The notes: generated by a model not told the origin, from the letters alone. A stretch of DNA of 64,000 bases from CF-162 sp040882565 (GCA_040882565.1 JBBEAZ010000014.1:78498-142497); one strand, 5' to 3'. Shown: positions 7,677 to 15,853, counted from the stretch's first letter. Program-made: numbers and translations.

Positions 7677-9173
7677 CTAGCTGGCGTCGGCGGCGAGAGC
7701 TTGCGGAGTCGCGCCGGTGGCGTGGCGTTGCGACTGCGCGGGTGCCGAAACGCCGAGTTGTGGCAGGTCGGAGCGCTCGACGCCGGCGGCGGAGCGGAGT
7801 TCGACGAAGGCCTGGTCGGTGAATTCCTTCAGGCGCTGGACGTCTTTCGCGGCCTCAGCGTCCGCCATGTAGCCGAAGTAGAGCTTCTGGTCGTAGCTGG
7901 TGACGCCGAGGCCGATGCCCATCTCCCAGCCGAGCGGCACAAGCGGGTAGTGGCCAAGCAGGCGGTGACCGAGGCTGTAGAGCGGGATCATTGGCCCCGG
8001 GACGTTCGTGCAGACCATATTGGCGACGGTGTTCGGCGGTGTCGGGAATTGGCTCATTGCCGACTGGAGGATGGGCGGCGCGCTACCGAGGACGGTGGAG
8101 AGCGTCTCTATCCCATCGGCGATACGCTGGCGCTTGAGCGAATCCGTACGCGTGGTGATGGCGCGCAGGCGTTCGAGCGGGTCGGACAGGCCAACCGGCA
8201 CCTCGATCAGAAGCATGGAAACACGGTTGCCCAGCGCGGCCTTCTCGGCTTCACGGCGCACGTTTACGGGCATTAGGACGCGCGCTGTTCGGCCTTCTGT
8301 TCCCTGGCCGTGCAGTTCGAAATAACGGCCAAGCGCTCCGCCGAGGACTGTGAGCACGACGTCGTTGACGGTGCCGCCGGCGGCCTGCCGGATCTGCCTG
8401 ATTTCGGCGAACGAGAACTCGCTGAAGGCGACGCGGCGGGCTTCCCTAAGGGGCTTATTGAAGGGCGCCCGGGTGACAGGCACCTGGAAGTAGGGAACGG
8501 CTGTTTCCATGGCCCGCGCGATCGAGCGGACCTGCGTTTCACCGCCGGCGACGTCGAGGACGAGGGAGCGTCGTGCCGCGAAGCGGTCGATGTCTGCTTT
8601 CGCGTTGTCGAGCAACGCGTCGATCAGGCGGGTGAGCGGCGGCGGCGGTGGCTCCTTCTCGAACTCGGGCGCCGGCATCGGCGGGATCGGTGTCGGCGAG
8701 ACGTCCAACATGATCATGAGGAGCTCGATGCCGGAGACACCGTCGACGAGGCAATGGTGGACTTTCGTGATGAGCGCCGAGCGGTTGCCCTCGAGGCCAT
8801 TGACAAGATTCAGCTCCCAGAGCGGCTTTTCACGGCCGAGCATCGGTGCGAATATCTCCGCTGCCTTCTCGTGGAGCTGCTGGTCGGTGCCGGGCCCATC
8901 GATGTTGACCTGGAAGATGTGGCGGGCGAGGTCGAACTCCTGGTCCCATTCCCACGTTGGGTGACCGAGGTTGAGCGGAGCGGGGAGGACGATCTGCTGG
9001 TAGCGCGGGATCAGGTGGAGCTTCGAGCGGATGTTTTCGACGAAGTCTTTGTAGGCGACTTGACCCTCGAAGACCGCGATAGAGCCGATATGCAGCGGCG
9101 ACTCTTTTCTCTCCAAATAGAGGAAAGAGGCGTCTTGCGCACTCAGGCGCTCACTCTGGCCTCGCTGGGTCAT
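7677..9173 (-). CDS. wax ester synthase / diacylglycerol O-acyltransferase
   Basis: WS/DGAT family enzyme joining acyl-CoA to diacylglycerol or fatty alcohol for neutral-lipid storage at the inner membrane or lipid bodies. It has 498 residues, the usual size. The active-site motif HHCLVDGVSG is at about residue 137, an N-terminal segment LSAQDASFLYLE is typical of the family, and NDVVLTVLGGALGRYF and VCTNVPGP are C-terminal family motifs. AGGAGC lies 6 bases before the ATG. The frameshifted DUF2007-like gene follows after 2 bases. The neighbouring PHA genes make this a storage-lipid region. Confidence 0.92.
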   Translation of the reverse strand: MTQRGQSERLSAQDASFLYLERKESPLHIGSIAVFEGQVAYKDFVENIRSKLHLIPRYQQIVLPAPLNLGHPTWEWDQEFDLARHIFQVNIDGPGTDQQLHEKAAEIFAPMLGREKPLWELNLVNGLEGNRSALITKVHHCLVDGVSGIELLMIMLDVSPTPIPPMPAPEFEKEPPPPPLTRLIDALLDNAKADIDRFAARRSLVLDVAGGETQVRSIARAMETAVPYFQVPVTRAPFNKPLREARRVAFSEFSFAEIRQIRQAAGGTVNDVVLTVLGGALGRYFELHGQGTEGRTARVLMPVNVRREAEKAALGNRVSMLLIEVPVGLSDPLERLRAITTRTDSLKRQRIADGIETLSTVLGSAPPILQSAMSQFPTPPNTVANMVCTNVPGPMIPLYSLGHRLLGHYPLVPLGWEMGIGLGVTSYDQKLYFGYMADAEAAKDVQRLKEFTDQAFVELRSAAGVERSDLPQLGVSAPAQSQRHATGATPQALAADAS

Positions 9174-9348
9174 TGGTGCTCCTAATCGGACGGCGAATCG
9201 CCGCTGATTCCTCCGCCCGGCTTGCCCCCGCGATCTCCACGCATTATATACTCTCGGAAACCGTGTTGAGTATCGTTAAGGACAAGTAAAGAAGAATATG
9301 CTGTGCTCCTGGTTATAGATGTGCGAAATACTGCAATGAGTTGTTATT

Positions 9349-9354
9349 TATAAT
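9349..9354 (+). promoter_or_regulatory. TATAAT -10 box of the hydrolase gene
   Basis: A consensus TATAAT ends 8 bases before the ATG at 9363. This places the start of transcription at or within 3 bases of the start codon. There is no Shine-Dalgarno sequence, as expected for a leaderless mRNA. Confidence 0.6.
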
Positions 9355-9362
9355 AGAAGACG

Positions 9363-10181
9363 ATGGCGAAGCGTAAGGGGGCGACGGTGAGAAGGACCTG
9401 GGGAGATAGCCTCGAGGAAGAGTTCCAGGCGTCCACAGCTTTGCCGCTCTGGCGCGAAGCGCTACTCGGTATCGACTGGATTTCACTGCGCATGTCGTCC
9501 GTTTTTCGCGGCGACGGTATTCCGCGAGGCGACGGCTCCGGAGTCGTGGTGGTTCCCGGCTTCATGGGGTCCGACCAGTACCTCGGCGATATGAACGCCT
9601 GGCTGCGCCGCATCGGCTACACGCCGTTCCTCTCAGGCATCGGCCGTAATGCCGATTGCCCGGACATTCTTACGCAGCGTCTGAGCCAGACCGTTGAGGA
9701 TGCGTACACTAAGAGTGGCCGGCCGGTGCACCTGATTGGGCACAGCCTTGGCGGCGTGCTCGCGCGCAGCGCGGCGGTGCGGTCTCCCGGGCGCGTGAAG
9801 TCGGTGGTAACGATGGCCTCGCCATTCCGCGGCGTCCGTGTTCATCCCTTCGTTCTTCAGACGGCGCACTTGGTTCGAGGCCGCATCCTGCAGCGACAGG
9901 CCACCGAGCAGAAGAAGCCACATTGTTATAGCGGGTACTGCACCTGCGCGTTCCTTGATTCGCTGCGCAACGAATTTCCAGCGAAGGTGCCGCAGATCGC
10001 GATCTACACGAAGACAGACGGCGTCGTCGATTGGCGCTGCTGCATTAACGAGCTGGGTGACGGCAGCGACATCGAAGTGCCGGGGACGCACGTGGGTCTG
10101 GCGTTCAACGCGCAGGTCTACAAGCACATCGCGCAGTTCCTGGCTGAGCCCGCGAGCTACCGGCAGACCAGAGTCGCGTAA
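9363..10181 (+). CDS. alpha/beta hydrolase (esterase/lipase-like)
   Basis: A 272-residue serine hydrolase with the nucleophile elbow GHSLGG (about residue 122), an oxyanion-type segment VVVVPGFMGSDQYL and a late His in GTHVGLAF. The charge relay Asp is probably in YTKTDGVVDWRC. There is no signal peptide, so it is probably cytoplasmic. Its position between a WS/DGAT gene and PHA genes suggests a role in storage-lipid turnover, but this is inference. Convergent with the phasin gene; a large hairpin separates them. Confidence 0.82.
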   Translation: MAKRKGATVRRTWGDSLEEEFQASTALPLWREALLGIDWISLRMSSVFRGDGIPRGDGSGVVVVPGFMGSDQYLGDMNAWLRRIGYTPFLSGIGRNADCPDILTQRLSQTVEDAYTKSGRPVHLIGHSLGGVLARSAAVRSPGRVKSVVTMASPFRGVRVHPFVLQTAHLVRGRILQRQATEQKKPHCYSGYCTCAFLDSLRNEFPAKVPQIAIYTKTDGVVDWRCCINELGDGSDIEVPGTHVGLAFNAQVYKHIAQFLAEPASYRQTRVA

Positions 10182-10203
10182 GCACCAATACTTCGACCAC
10201 AAA

Positions 10204-10250
10204 GAGAAGCGGGCCGGTTAACCGGCCCCCCCCCCCCCCCCCCGCTTCTC
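10204..10250. terminator. long hairpin between convergent genes, containing an 18-base C tract
   Basis: Outer arms GAGAAGCGGG (10204-10213) and CCCGCTTCTC (10241-10250) are perfect complements, and an inner palindrome CCGGTTAACCGG lies between them. The right side carries 18 consecutive C (10226-10243), far more than needed to pair. It probably serves as a bidirectional terminator for the hydrolase and phasin genes. The C tract is either an expanded homopolymer or an assembly fault. Confidence 0.55.
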
Positions 10251-10273
10251 AGTCCGTTTGAGGGAGGGGTTGT

Positions 10274-10777
10274 CTAGGCGCTAGCGTCGGTTGCGGTCGT
10301 CGTGGACTTCTTGACGCTGGTCCCGGCGCGGCGGGTGACGCGCGCCGCACGAGTGCGTACGCCGTTCACAGCCTGCTCGACGCGGGGACCGGCGCGCTTG
10401 ACCGTGGTGCGGGTCGCCTCGACGGCGGCCTGGCCGGCGCCACGGTTGGCCTCGATGATCTTGCGGGTCGTGTCGCGGGCCTCGCGGCCGGTGTCGGCGA
10501 CTTCATCGAGGATCTGGCGAGCCAGGTCCAACGTGCGGCTCTGGGCTTCCGTCAGCGAGCGGACGACGCTGGACGAAAAGCCGGCGAAGTCAGTCGGGGC
10601 GGTAGCGAAACGGCGGCCGAGGTCGATCGTTTCTCGCTGAGACTGCTCGACTTCGTCGATCAGCTTTCGCGAGACCCGGTAACCGCGGTCGTTGGCGGAC
10701 TTGACGGCGTCAAGCAGCGCGTCGTACGCGTCGTTGACTGCGTCGAAGAACTTGTCGGTCGTGTCGGTCTTGGGCAT
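10274..10777 (-). CDS. phasin-like PHA granule-associated protein
   Basis: A 167-residue helical, alanine-rich protein starting MPKTDTTDKFFDAVNDAYDA, expected to coat polyhydroxyalkanoate granules. The body is amphipathic helix (about residues 10-120). The tail is a basic K/R/T/A-rich segment like the DNA-binding tails of PhaF-type phasins (TRAARVTRRAGTSVKK). The ATG has an AAGGAGG site. The start was chosen from this site and the family look; the frame is open further upstream without support. It is divergent from the PadR regulator, with an operator-like palindrome between them. Confidence 0.78.
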   Translation of the reverse strand: MPKTDTTDKFFDAVNDAYDALLDAVKSANDRGYRVSRKLIDEVEQSQRETIDLGRRFATAPTDFAGFSSSVVRSLTEAQSRTLDLARQILDEVADTGREARDTTRKIIEANRGAGQAAVEATRTTVKRAGPRVEQAVNGVRTRAARVTRRAGTSVKKSTTTATDASA

Positions 10778-10808
10778 TTTTCTTTGTCCTCCTTGACATG
10801 AAATGCAT

Positions 10809-10829
10809 CTATGTGCAAAATACACATAG
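10809..10829. promoter_or_regulatory. candidate PadR/PhaQ operator
   Basis: A perfect inverted repeat CTATGTG-7 bases-CACATAG lies between the divergent phasin and PadR-type genes, 32 bases upstream of the phasin start and 43 upstream of the regulator start. PadR-family repressors are known to bind ATGT...ACAT inverted repeats. Autoregulation and phasin control by the adjacent regulator is the likely role. Confidence 0.7.
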
Positions 10830-10872
10830 AGGTTAGTTGCTGTCAACCCCTGGATAGGACAAAATTGAGAAA

Positions 10873-11331
10873 ATGCCAGAAAAAACCAAGAACACAAGTA
10901 AAAAGGTAACAGCCGGGAAGAACGGCCGCGCGAAGTCCGGTAGCGGATCGATGGAGCCGCGGCTGACGGGCGATCTTCTGAGTTCGAGCCTGCTGGCGTT
11001 TCTGCGGCAGTCGAACGCATACGGGTACGCGCTGGTGCAAGAGCTGGCGAAGGCCGGACTGCCGGGCTTCGACTCGACGACTGTGTACCGGACGCTCCGG
11101 CAATTGGAGAGCGCTGGTCTTGTCTCGTCGTTCTGGGACACGTCGGAATCTGGGCCGGCACGGCGGCGGTACTCGCTGACGAAGGCGGGCGAGACGTTCC
11201 TTGACCTGTGGTACGAAATCTTTGGAAAGTACCAAAAGGTATTGCAATCTGCATGGGAAACATTGGAAAATCGAGACCGCATCCGCCCAATGCGGACGGC
11301 GGATCCCGACGGTAGTTCGCAAGAGGAGTGA
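10873..11331 (+). CDS. phaQ: PadR-family regulator, PhaQ-like
   Basis: A 152-residue winged-helix regulator. The PadR signature is clear: LLSSSLLAFLRQSNAYGYAL, the recognition helix region DSTTVYRTLRQLESAGLV and the wing WDTSESGPARRRYSLTKAGE. PhaQ, a PadR-type repressor that responds to PHB, sits next to phasin and synthase genes in Bacillus megaterium. The same context here supports that role, though orthology is inferred. The N-terminus is a lysine-rich leader of about 25 residues. The following synthase-subunit gene starts 6 bases after the stop. Confidence 0.78.
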   Translation: MPEKTKNTSKKVTAGKNGRAKSGSGSMEPRLTGDLLSSSLLAFLRQSNAYGYALVQELAKAGLPGFDSTTVYRTLRQLESAGLVSSFWDTSESGPARRRYSLTKAGETFLDLWYEIFGKYQKVLQSAWETLENRDRIRPMRTADPDGSSQEE

Positions 11332-11336
11332 TTCGG

Positions 11337-11747
11337 ATGCCAGCACAGAACGGTAACGCTCAGCCCGGCAGCACTGACGTGATGGAGATGTGGCGCTCGT
11401 GGCTTGGCGAGACAGAGCGACAGCTCAACGGCTTCTTCGGCGAGGTCCTTGGCAACGAAGGTTTCGCGCGTCTTTCCGCGAATTACGTCGACGCCTACTC
11501 TGTGATCCAGCGCTCGCTTAACGAGGGCATGGAGCGCTACCTCAACACCTTCAATCTGCCGACTCACAGCGATATCACTGACCTGGGCGAGCGCCTCAGC
11601 AACATTGAGGAGCGGCTCGCCTCCATGGAGACGATGATCCGATCGATCGCCGACGGCGCGGGGGTTGCCGCCGGGGGAACGGTTACACCGCTGCGGCCAC
11701 GGCGAACACGCCGACCGCGCGCGCAGACGAACTCAAACCAGGGCTAA
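11337..11747 (+). CDS. PHA synthase subunit PhaE/PhaR-like (or small phasin)
   Basis: A 136-residue mostly helical protein that probably partners the PhaC encoded just downstream; class III and IV synthases need PhaE or PhaR. The segment LPTHSDITDLGERLSNIEER resembles the C-terminal part of PhaE proteins, followed by a basic PRRTRRPRA tail. I chose the ATG at 11337 because GAGGAG lies 8 bases upstream; a GTG at 11328 overlaps the regulator stop. It is shorter than typical PhaE, so it could be a PhaR- or phasin-type partner. Confidence 0.65.
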   Translation: MPAQNGNAQPGSTDVMEMWRSWLGETERQLNGFFGEVLGNEGFARLSANYVDAYSVIQRSLNEGMERYLNTFNLPTHSDITDLGERLSNIEERLASMETMIRSIADGAGVAAGGTVTPLRPRRTRRPRAQTNSNQG

Positions 11748-11767
11748 CCGCCCAGAGGGAGGCCAGG

Positions 11768-12850
11768 TTGGCCACCGCACGTCCACCCGTCGAAACGATA
11801 ATCGAGACCGCACAGGAAGAGGTCGAACGCACGCGAGAGCGGGTGCGTAAGGGGCTCGACATCCTGCTCGCGCGGAACGAGCCGCCGGTGGGCATCACGC
11901 CCAAGGAAGTGATCTACCAGCGCGGCACGCTCAAGCTATATCACTACAAGCCGATGAGCGACGAGGTCTACCGGGTGCCGGTGGTGTTCGTGATGTCGCT
12001 CGTCAGCAAGCCGTGGATCCTGGACCTGACGTTCGGGCAGAGCTTTATCCAGTACATGCTGGCGCAGGGTTTCGACGTCTTCATGATCGACTGGGGAGTG
12101 CCCCGACCGGAGGACAAGCGGCTGCGCTTCGAGGACTATGTCTCTGACCTGATGCCGGACTGCTTCGAGCACGTGCAGAAGGCGACGGGGGAAGAGGACT
12201 TCACGATCCTTGGCTACTGCATGGGCGGTATGTTTGGCCTGATGTATGCCGGGCTCTACCCGGATGCGCCGCTGAAGAACCTGGTGTGTGCGGCGACGCC
12301 CGTTGACATGCAAGGCATGGGCCTGATGAGGAAATGGGTCGACCAGCGCTACTTCGACGTTGACCGGCTGATCGACTCGCTCGGCAACATCCCGCCGGAC
12401 ATGATGCTGCGATCGTTCGAGCTGCTGCGGCCGATGGACCGCTGGGGCGGCTACATCCGCCTGATCGACAACCTGTGGGACCCGCAGTTCGTATATGGGT
12501 TCCGGATCATGTACAAGTGGACGAACGAGCAGATCCCCTTCCCGGGCGAGTGCTACCGGCAGTTCGTCAAGGAGCTGCTCTGGGAGAACAAGCTGATGAA
12601 GGGTGAGATGGCGCTTGGTGGTCGACGCGTCGACACGAAGGCGATCAAGATCCCGGTCATGCACGCGATGGCGGAACACGACCACATCGCGCCGTACGCG
12701 GCGACGAAGCCGCTGACCAGCCTGGTCGGCAGCGAGGACACGGAAGATGTGGTGCTCAAGGGCGGCCACGTCAGTCTCGTGGCCGGGAAGAACGCGATGT
12801 TCCGCCTGTGGCCACGGGTCGCGGACTGGCTTTCGCACCGCTCGGTCTAG
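11768..12850 (+). CDS. phaC: poly(R)-hydroxyalkanoate synthase, class III type
   Basis: Catalytic synthase polymerising (R)-3-hydroxyacyl-CoA into PHA at the granule surface. The length of 360 residues matches class III/IV PhaC. The lipase-like box GYCMGG holds the nucleophilic cysteine (about residue 155). The catalytic His is in GGHVSLVAGK near the end, and the expected Asp lies in AEHDHIAPY. TTG start with a GGGAGG site. It follows the small subunit gene after 20 bases and precedes a short-chain dehydrogenase by 4 bases, forming one PHA operon. Confidence 0.95.
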   Translation: MATARPPVETIIETAQEEVERTRERVRKGLDILLARNEPPVGITPKEVIYQRGTLKLYHYKPMSDEVYRVPVVFVMSLVSKPWILDLTFGQSFIQYMLAQGFDVFMIDWGVPRPEDKRLRFEDYVSDLMPDCFEHVQKATGEEDFTILGYCMGGMFGLMYAGLYPDAPLKNLVCAATPVDMQGMGLMRKWVDQRYFDVDRLIDSLGNIPPDMMLRSFELLRPMDRWGGYIRLIDNLWDPQFVYGFRIMYKWTNEQIPFPGECYRQFVKELLWENKLMKGEMALGGRRVDTKAIKIPVMHAMAEHDHIAPYAATKPLTSLVGSEDTEDVVLKGGHVSLVAGKNAMFRLWPRVADWLSHRSV

Positions 12851-12854
12851 AGCC

Positions 12855-13712
12855 ATGTTCCGGATCACAGGCCGCACAGTCATCGTTACCGGCGCCTCCT
12901 CCGGGATTGGCGGCGCGACGGCGAAAGAGTTCGCCAAGCACGGCGCGAACGTAGTGCTGGCCTCGCGGAACCGCGAGAAGCTCGACGCGATCGCCGACGA
13001 GATCGGCGAACAGGCGCTGGTGATCCCGGTTGATGTGACGGAGCGGATGTCGGTTGAGGCGCTGGTGCGGCGGACGGTGGAGGAGTTCGGGAGCATCGAC
13101 GTGCTCGTGAACAACGCCGGGGTCGGGCTGTTCGCGCCGATCGCGGAGGGGAACTTCGAGAATGCTCGGCACCTGTTCGAGGTCAACTTCTGGGGGGCGG
13201 TGCAGTGCATCCAGGCGGCGTCTTCTTACATGGTGAGCCAGGGGCGAGGGTACATCGTCAATGTGTCGTCGATTGCGGGGCATATCTCGCCGCCGCACAT
13301 GGGGATGTACGCGGCGACGAAGCACGCGCTGGCGGCGGTCTCGGACGCGCTGCGGGTGGAGCTTGCGGGGCGCGGGGTGGGCGTGAGCACGATCTACCCG
13401 GGGCTGACGGAGACCTCGTTCATGGAGAACATGCTGCAGGAAGTCGAGGCGCCGGCGGTGCCGCCGGTGGCGCGGTTCGCGTCGTCGGCGACGGTGGCGC
13501 GGCGGATCGTGCAGGCGACTCGCTTCAACCTGCGGGATGTGTACATCTCGCCGGAGGACATCGCGGCTGTGGCGACGGACGCGCTGGCGCCGCAGGTGTC
13601 GGACTGGCTGATGCGGCTGTTCTTCCGGCCGGGCCGGAGGCCGCTGTACGACGTGACGTTTAAGCGGTTGATGAGTGCGCAGGAGGAGGGAACAGTGAAT
13701 AGTGAACAGTGA
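12855..13712 (+). CDS. short-chain dehydrogenase/reductase
   Basis: A 285-residue SDR with the cofactor motif TGASSGIG (about residue 13), the NNAG motif and the catalytic Ser and YxxxK (VSSIAG, YAATK). It follows phaC directly, so a PhaB-like acetoacetyl-CoA reductase role is possible. The longer C-terminal region and divergent sequence make a different ketone substrate equally possible. The last residues (TVNSEQ) and the stop codon are encoded by a heptanucleotide repeat, so the 3' end of the gene has been rewritten by that repeat. Confidence 0.88.
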   Translation: MFRITGRTVIVTGASSGIGGATAKEFAKHGANVVLASRNREKLDAIADEIGEQALVIPVDVTERMSVEALVRRTVEEFGSIDVLVNNAGVGLFAPIAEGNFENARHLFEVNFWGAVQCIQAASSYMVSQGRGYIVNVSSIAGHISPPHMGMYAATKHALAAVSDALRVELAGRGVGVSTIYPGLTETSFMENMLQEVEAPAVPPVARFASSATVARRIVQATRFNLRDVYISPEDIAAVATDALAPQVSDWLMRLFFRPGRRPLYDVTFKRLMSAQEEGTVNSEQ

Positions 13713-13723
13713 GCAGTGAACTA
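13691..13723. repeat. heptanucleotide tandem repeat, copy 1
   Basis: Tandem 7-base units of the form AAYAGTG (AACAGTG, AATAGTG, AACAGTG, AGCAGTG). The repeat covers the last codons of the short-chain dehydrogenase gene and supplies its TGA stop. Related copies lie at about 19045, 19717, 21675 and 30374. Confidence 0.75.
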
Positions 13724-14313
13724 GGAACCGGGGCCGGAGCCTCGAATTCGTTCAATCACCCCTTTGCGGGGGTGTTTTTGTATCTGGGGGGTGATTGATC
13801 GGGGGGTTTGGGTTTGGGGTTTGATTGTCGGTCCGTGTTTTTTCTTGCGGCGGGGGGCCTTTGTGTCTGGGTGGGCGCGGCGGACGAGGTTTTTCGCTGA
13901 TAGTGCGTCGTTCAATGCTTTGATTTCGGGGTCGCCCTTCGGCTCCGGCTCAGGACAGGCTCCCGTTTGCAGAAGGTGGGCGAAGGGGCCGGGGGAGGGT
14001 TCGCCTCGGGCGATTTTTTCGGCGTGCTGGAGGAGACGGACGATCCAGATGCCGGCGACCCTTCGGCTGGCTTAATGGCCGCTCAGGGCAGGCTTCTTCG
14101 GCCTTGAGTTGTTTGGCGATGTGACGGCGGCCGAGGTCGATGAGGGCGTCGCGGAGGGTAGGGTTGGACGGCGAGGACGGCGCCGATGCGGGCGAGCTGG
14201 CGTGAGCGGCCGCCGTGCTTGAGGGCGTTGAGGTTGCCCCTGGGGGCGCCGGCGCCGGGGCGGCGGCCACCGCGGCCGGGTTTGGGTTGGGGTTGGGGCG
14301 TTGGTGTGTCCAT
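13721..14313 (-). pseudogene. decayed gene with GNLNALKHG motif, interrupted by dispersed repeats
   Basis: Pieces of one protein appear in shifting minus-strand frames. The N-terminal piece has RRPGAGAPRGNLNALKHG (14313 downward). Next is NPTLRDALIDLGRRHIAKQ in a second frame, then IWIVRLLQHAEKIARGEPSP and DPEIKALNDALSAKNLVRRA. The GxPxGNxNAxKHG motif is common in small phage- or transposon-linked DNA-binding proteins. Two short repeats of the CCTGAGC...GCCGAAGGG type have landed inside it (about 13937-13972 and 14056-14098). The normal function is unknown. Confidence 0.5.
13757..13779 (+). terminator. rho-independent terminator after the PHA operon
   Basis: Stem CACCCC/GGGGTG around a short loop, followed by TTTTT at 13775-13779. 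It is well placed to end the phaQ-phaC-SDR transcript. Confidence 0.75.
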
Positions 14314-14389
14314 AGTCGGACTATGGTGGCGGGTGGGCGAGGGGAACTCTAAGGGGGAAATGGCACAGCGCAGCGGCGTCTGCGCGCGT

Positions 14390-14395
14390 TATCCT
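14390..14395 (+). promoter_or_regulatory. TATCCT -10-like box before the methyltransferase gene
   Basis: TATCCT ends 9 bases before the ATG at 14405, the same spacing as at 30451 and 32489. It supports the 14405 start and a very short leader. Confidence 0.4.
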
Positions 14396-14404
14396 ATGGA
14401 GGCT

Positions 14405-15853
14405 ATGGATACGAACGTCATTTACTGCGGTGACAACCTCGAGGTCTTGCCGAAGTATGTTCGCGAGAACTCTGTGGATCTCATCTACATTGACCCGCCG
14501 TTCAACACGAGCCGGAACTACGAAGTGTTCTGGGGCGAGGCACAGGAACGCAGAGCGTTCGAGGATAGGTTCGGCGACGCCATGGCATATCTGGAGTGGA
14601 TGCGGCCGAGGGCGCGCGAACTCTACAAAGTTCTCAAGCCAACTGGCAGCTTCTACTATCACTGTGATTGGCACGTGTCCCACTACATCAAAGTGGAATT
14701 GGACAGAATCTTCGGGGCGGACAACTTTGTGAACGAGATTGTGTGGCAGAGGACGAACGCCCGAAGTACCAGCGGCAGGTGGCCGCGCATTCACGACGTG
14801 CTTCTGTTCTACAGGAAATCGAATAAGGTAACGTTCCACAGCTTGAAAGTGAAAGCAAACAAAGCCCGAATGCCGCACACCTTGATAACAGGGGCGGACG
14901 GGCTGAAGTATCAGACCTATGAGCTCACGGCCCCAGGGACCACCGCAGAAGGAGAGAGCGGCAAGCCGTGGCGCGGCTTCGATGCATCCCGCATGGGACG
15001 ACACTGGGCCAATACCCACGCCATAATGGATGATTGGGATGTGAAGGGCCTCATCCATTGGCCCAAAAACGAGGGGTTTCCACGCCGCCGCGCCGATACT
15101 GCGTTTGACCCGGAAGAACGGAGCGTAACGGTCGGAGACGTTTGGACGGACATCGATCGCATCAACCAATCTGCGAAAGAGAGATTGGGTTATCCGACGC
15201 AGAAGCCAGTGACGCTCATGGAGCGCATCATCGGGGCGAGCTCCAACGAAGGCGATATCGTTTTGGACGCGTTCTGCGGCTGCGGGACGACGCTGGAAGC
15301 GGCAGCCAAACTCCGTCGCAAATGGATCGGCGTGGACTTGTCTCCAACGGCCTGTCGAGTGATGGGTGAGCGATTGGAAGGAATCGGACTCGCCGAGGGC
15401 CGTGATTTTGAAATTCGTGACATGCCCAAGAGCGAGGAGGATCTTCGACGGATGCCGCACTTCGAATTTCAGAATTGGGCTTGTATTGCCCTGGGTGGCA
15501 TCCCCAACCGTGTGAAGTCAAACGACTACGGAATAGACGGGCGAGTGTACCCAGCGGACCTCGAGAAGCGTGCGGACAAGCCAGCGCGCGCGGGCCAGGC
15601 GGACTTGTTCCGCGAGCTCGACAAGTGGTACCCGATTCAGGTGAAGCAGAAGGATAAGGCCGGAAGGCCAGATATCGATTCATTCGAGACTGCGATGATG
15701 CGGGACCGCCGGACGAGGGGTTACTTCGTGGCGTTCGGCTTCAGTAAGGATGCGGACGCGGAGATCAAGCGCGCGGGACGCGAGCACGGGCTGGAGATCG
15801 TGCCTGTGACGGTGGGGGAGTTGCTGGAGTTTGAGCGGAAGGTGGGCGCGTAG
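14405..15853 (+). CDS. DNA methyltransferase fused to a restriction-nuclease-like domain
   Basis: A 482-residue protein. Residues 1 to about 345 are a beta-class N6-adenine/N4-cytosine methyltransferase: IDPPFNTSRNY (motif IV, about residue 31) comes before DAFCGCGTTLEAA and WIGVDLSP (AdoMet-binding motif I region). The remaining about 135 residues look like a PD-(D/E)xK/Mrr-type nuclease: NDYGIDG (about residue 375), then PIQVKQKDK (about residue 412) and a strand-helix GYFVAFGFSKDAD. This suggests modification and cleavage in one chain. ATG choice follows the TATCCT box 9 bases upstream; an ATG at 14396 is an alternative. Its base composition looks less GC-rich than the PHA operon, suggesting transfer. 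Confidence 0.85.
   Translation: MDTNVIYCGDNLEVLPKYVRENSVDLIYIDPPFNTSRNYEVFWGEAQERRAFEDRFGDAMAYLEWMRPRARELYKVLKPTGSFYYHCDWHVSHYIKVELDRIFGADNFVNEIVWQRTNARSTSGRWPRIHDVLLFYRKSNKVTFHSLKVKANKARMPHTLITGADGLKYQTYELTAPGTTAEGESGKPWRGFDASRMGRHWANTHAIMDDWDVKGLIHWPKNEGFPRRRADTAFDPEERSVTVGDVWTDIDRINQSAKERLGYPTQKPVTLMERIIGASSNEGDIVLDAFCGCGTTLEAAAKLRRKWIGVDLSPTACRVMGERLEGIGLAEGRDFEIRDMPKSEEDLRRMPHFEFQNWACIALGGIPNRVKSNDYGIDGRVYPADLEKRADKPARAGQADLFRELDKWYPIQVKQKDKAGRPDIDSFETAMMRDRRTRGYFVAFGFSKDADAEIKRAGREHGLEIVPVTVGELLEFERKVGA

Noticed and set aside
8310..9185. A 291-codon plus-strand frame opposite the WS/DGAT gene
   Set aside because: The minus-strand frame has the HHxxxDG active site and full family length; the plus-strand translation has no recognisable domain.
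14186..14404. An N-terminal extension of the methyltransferase from 14186
   Set aside because: The extension is Gly/Arg/Pro-rich, overlaps a decayed antisense gene, and the family begins near MDTNVIYCGDN.
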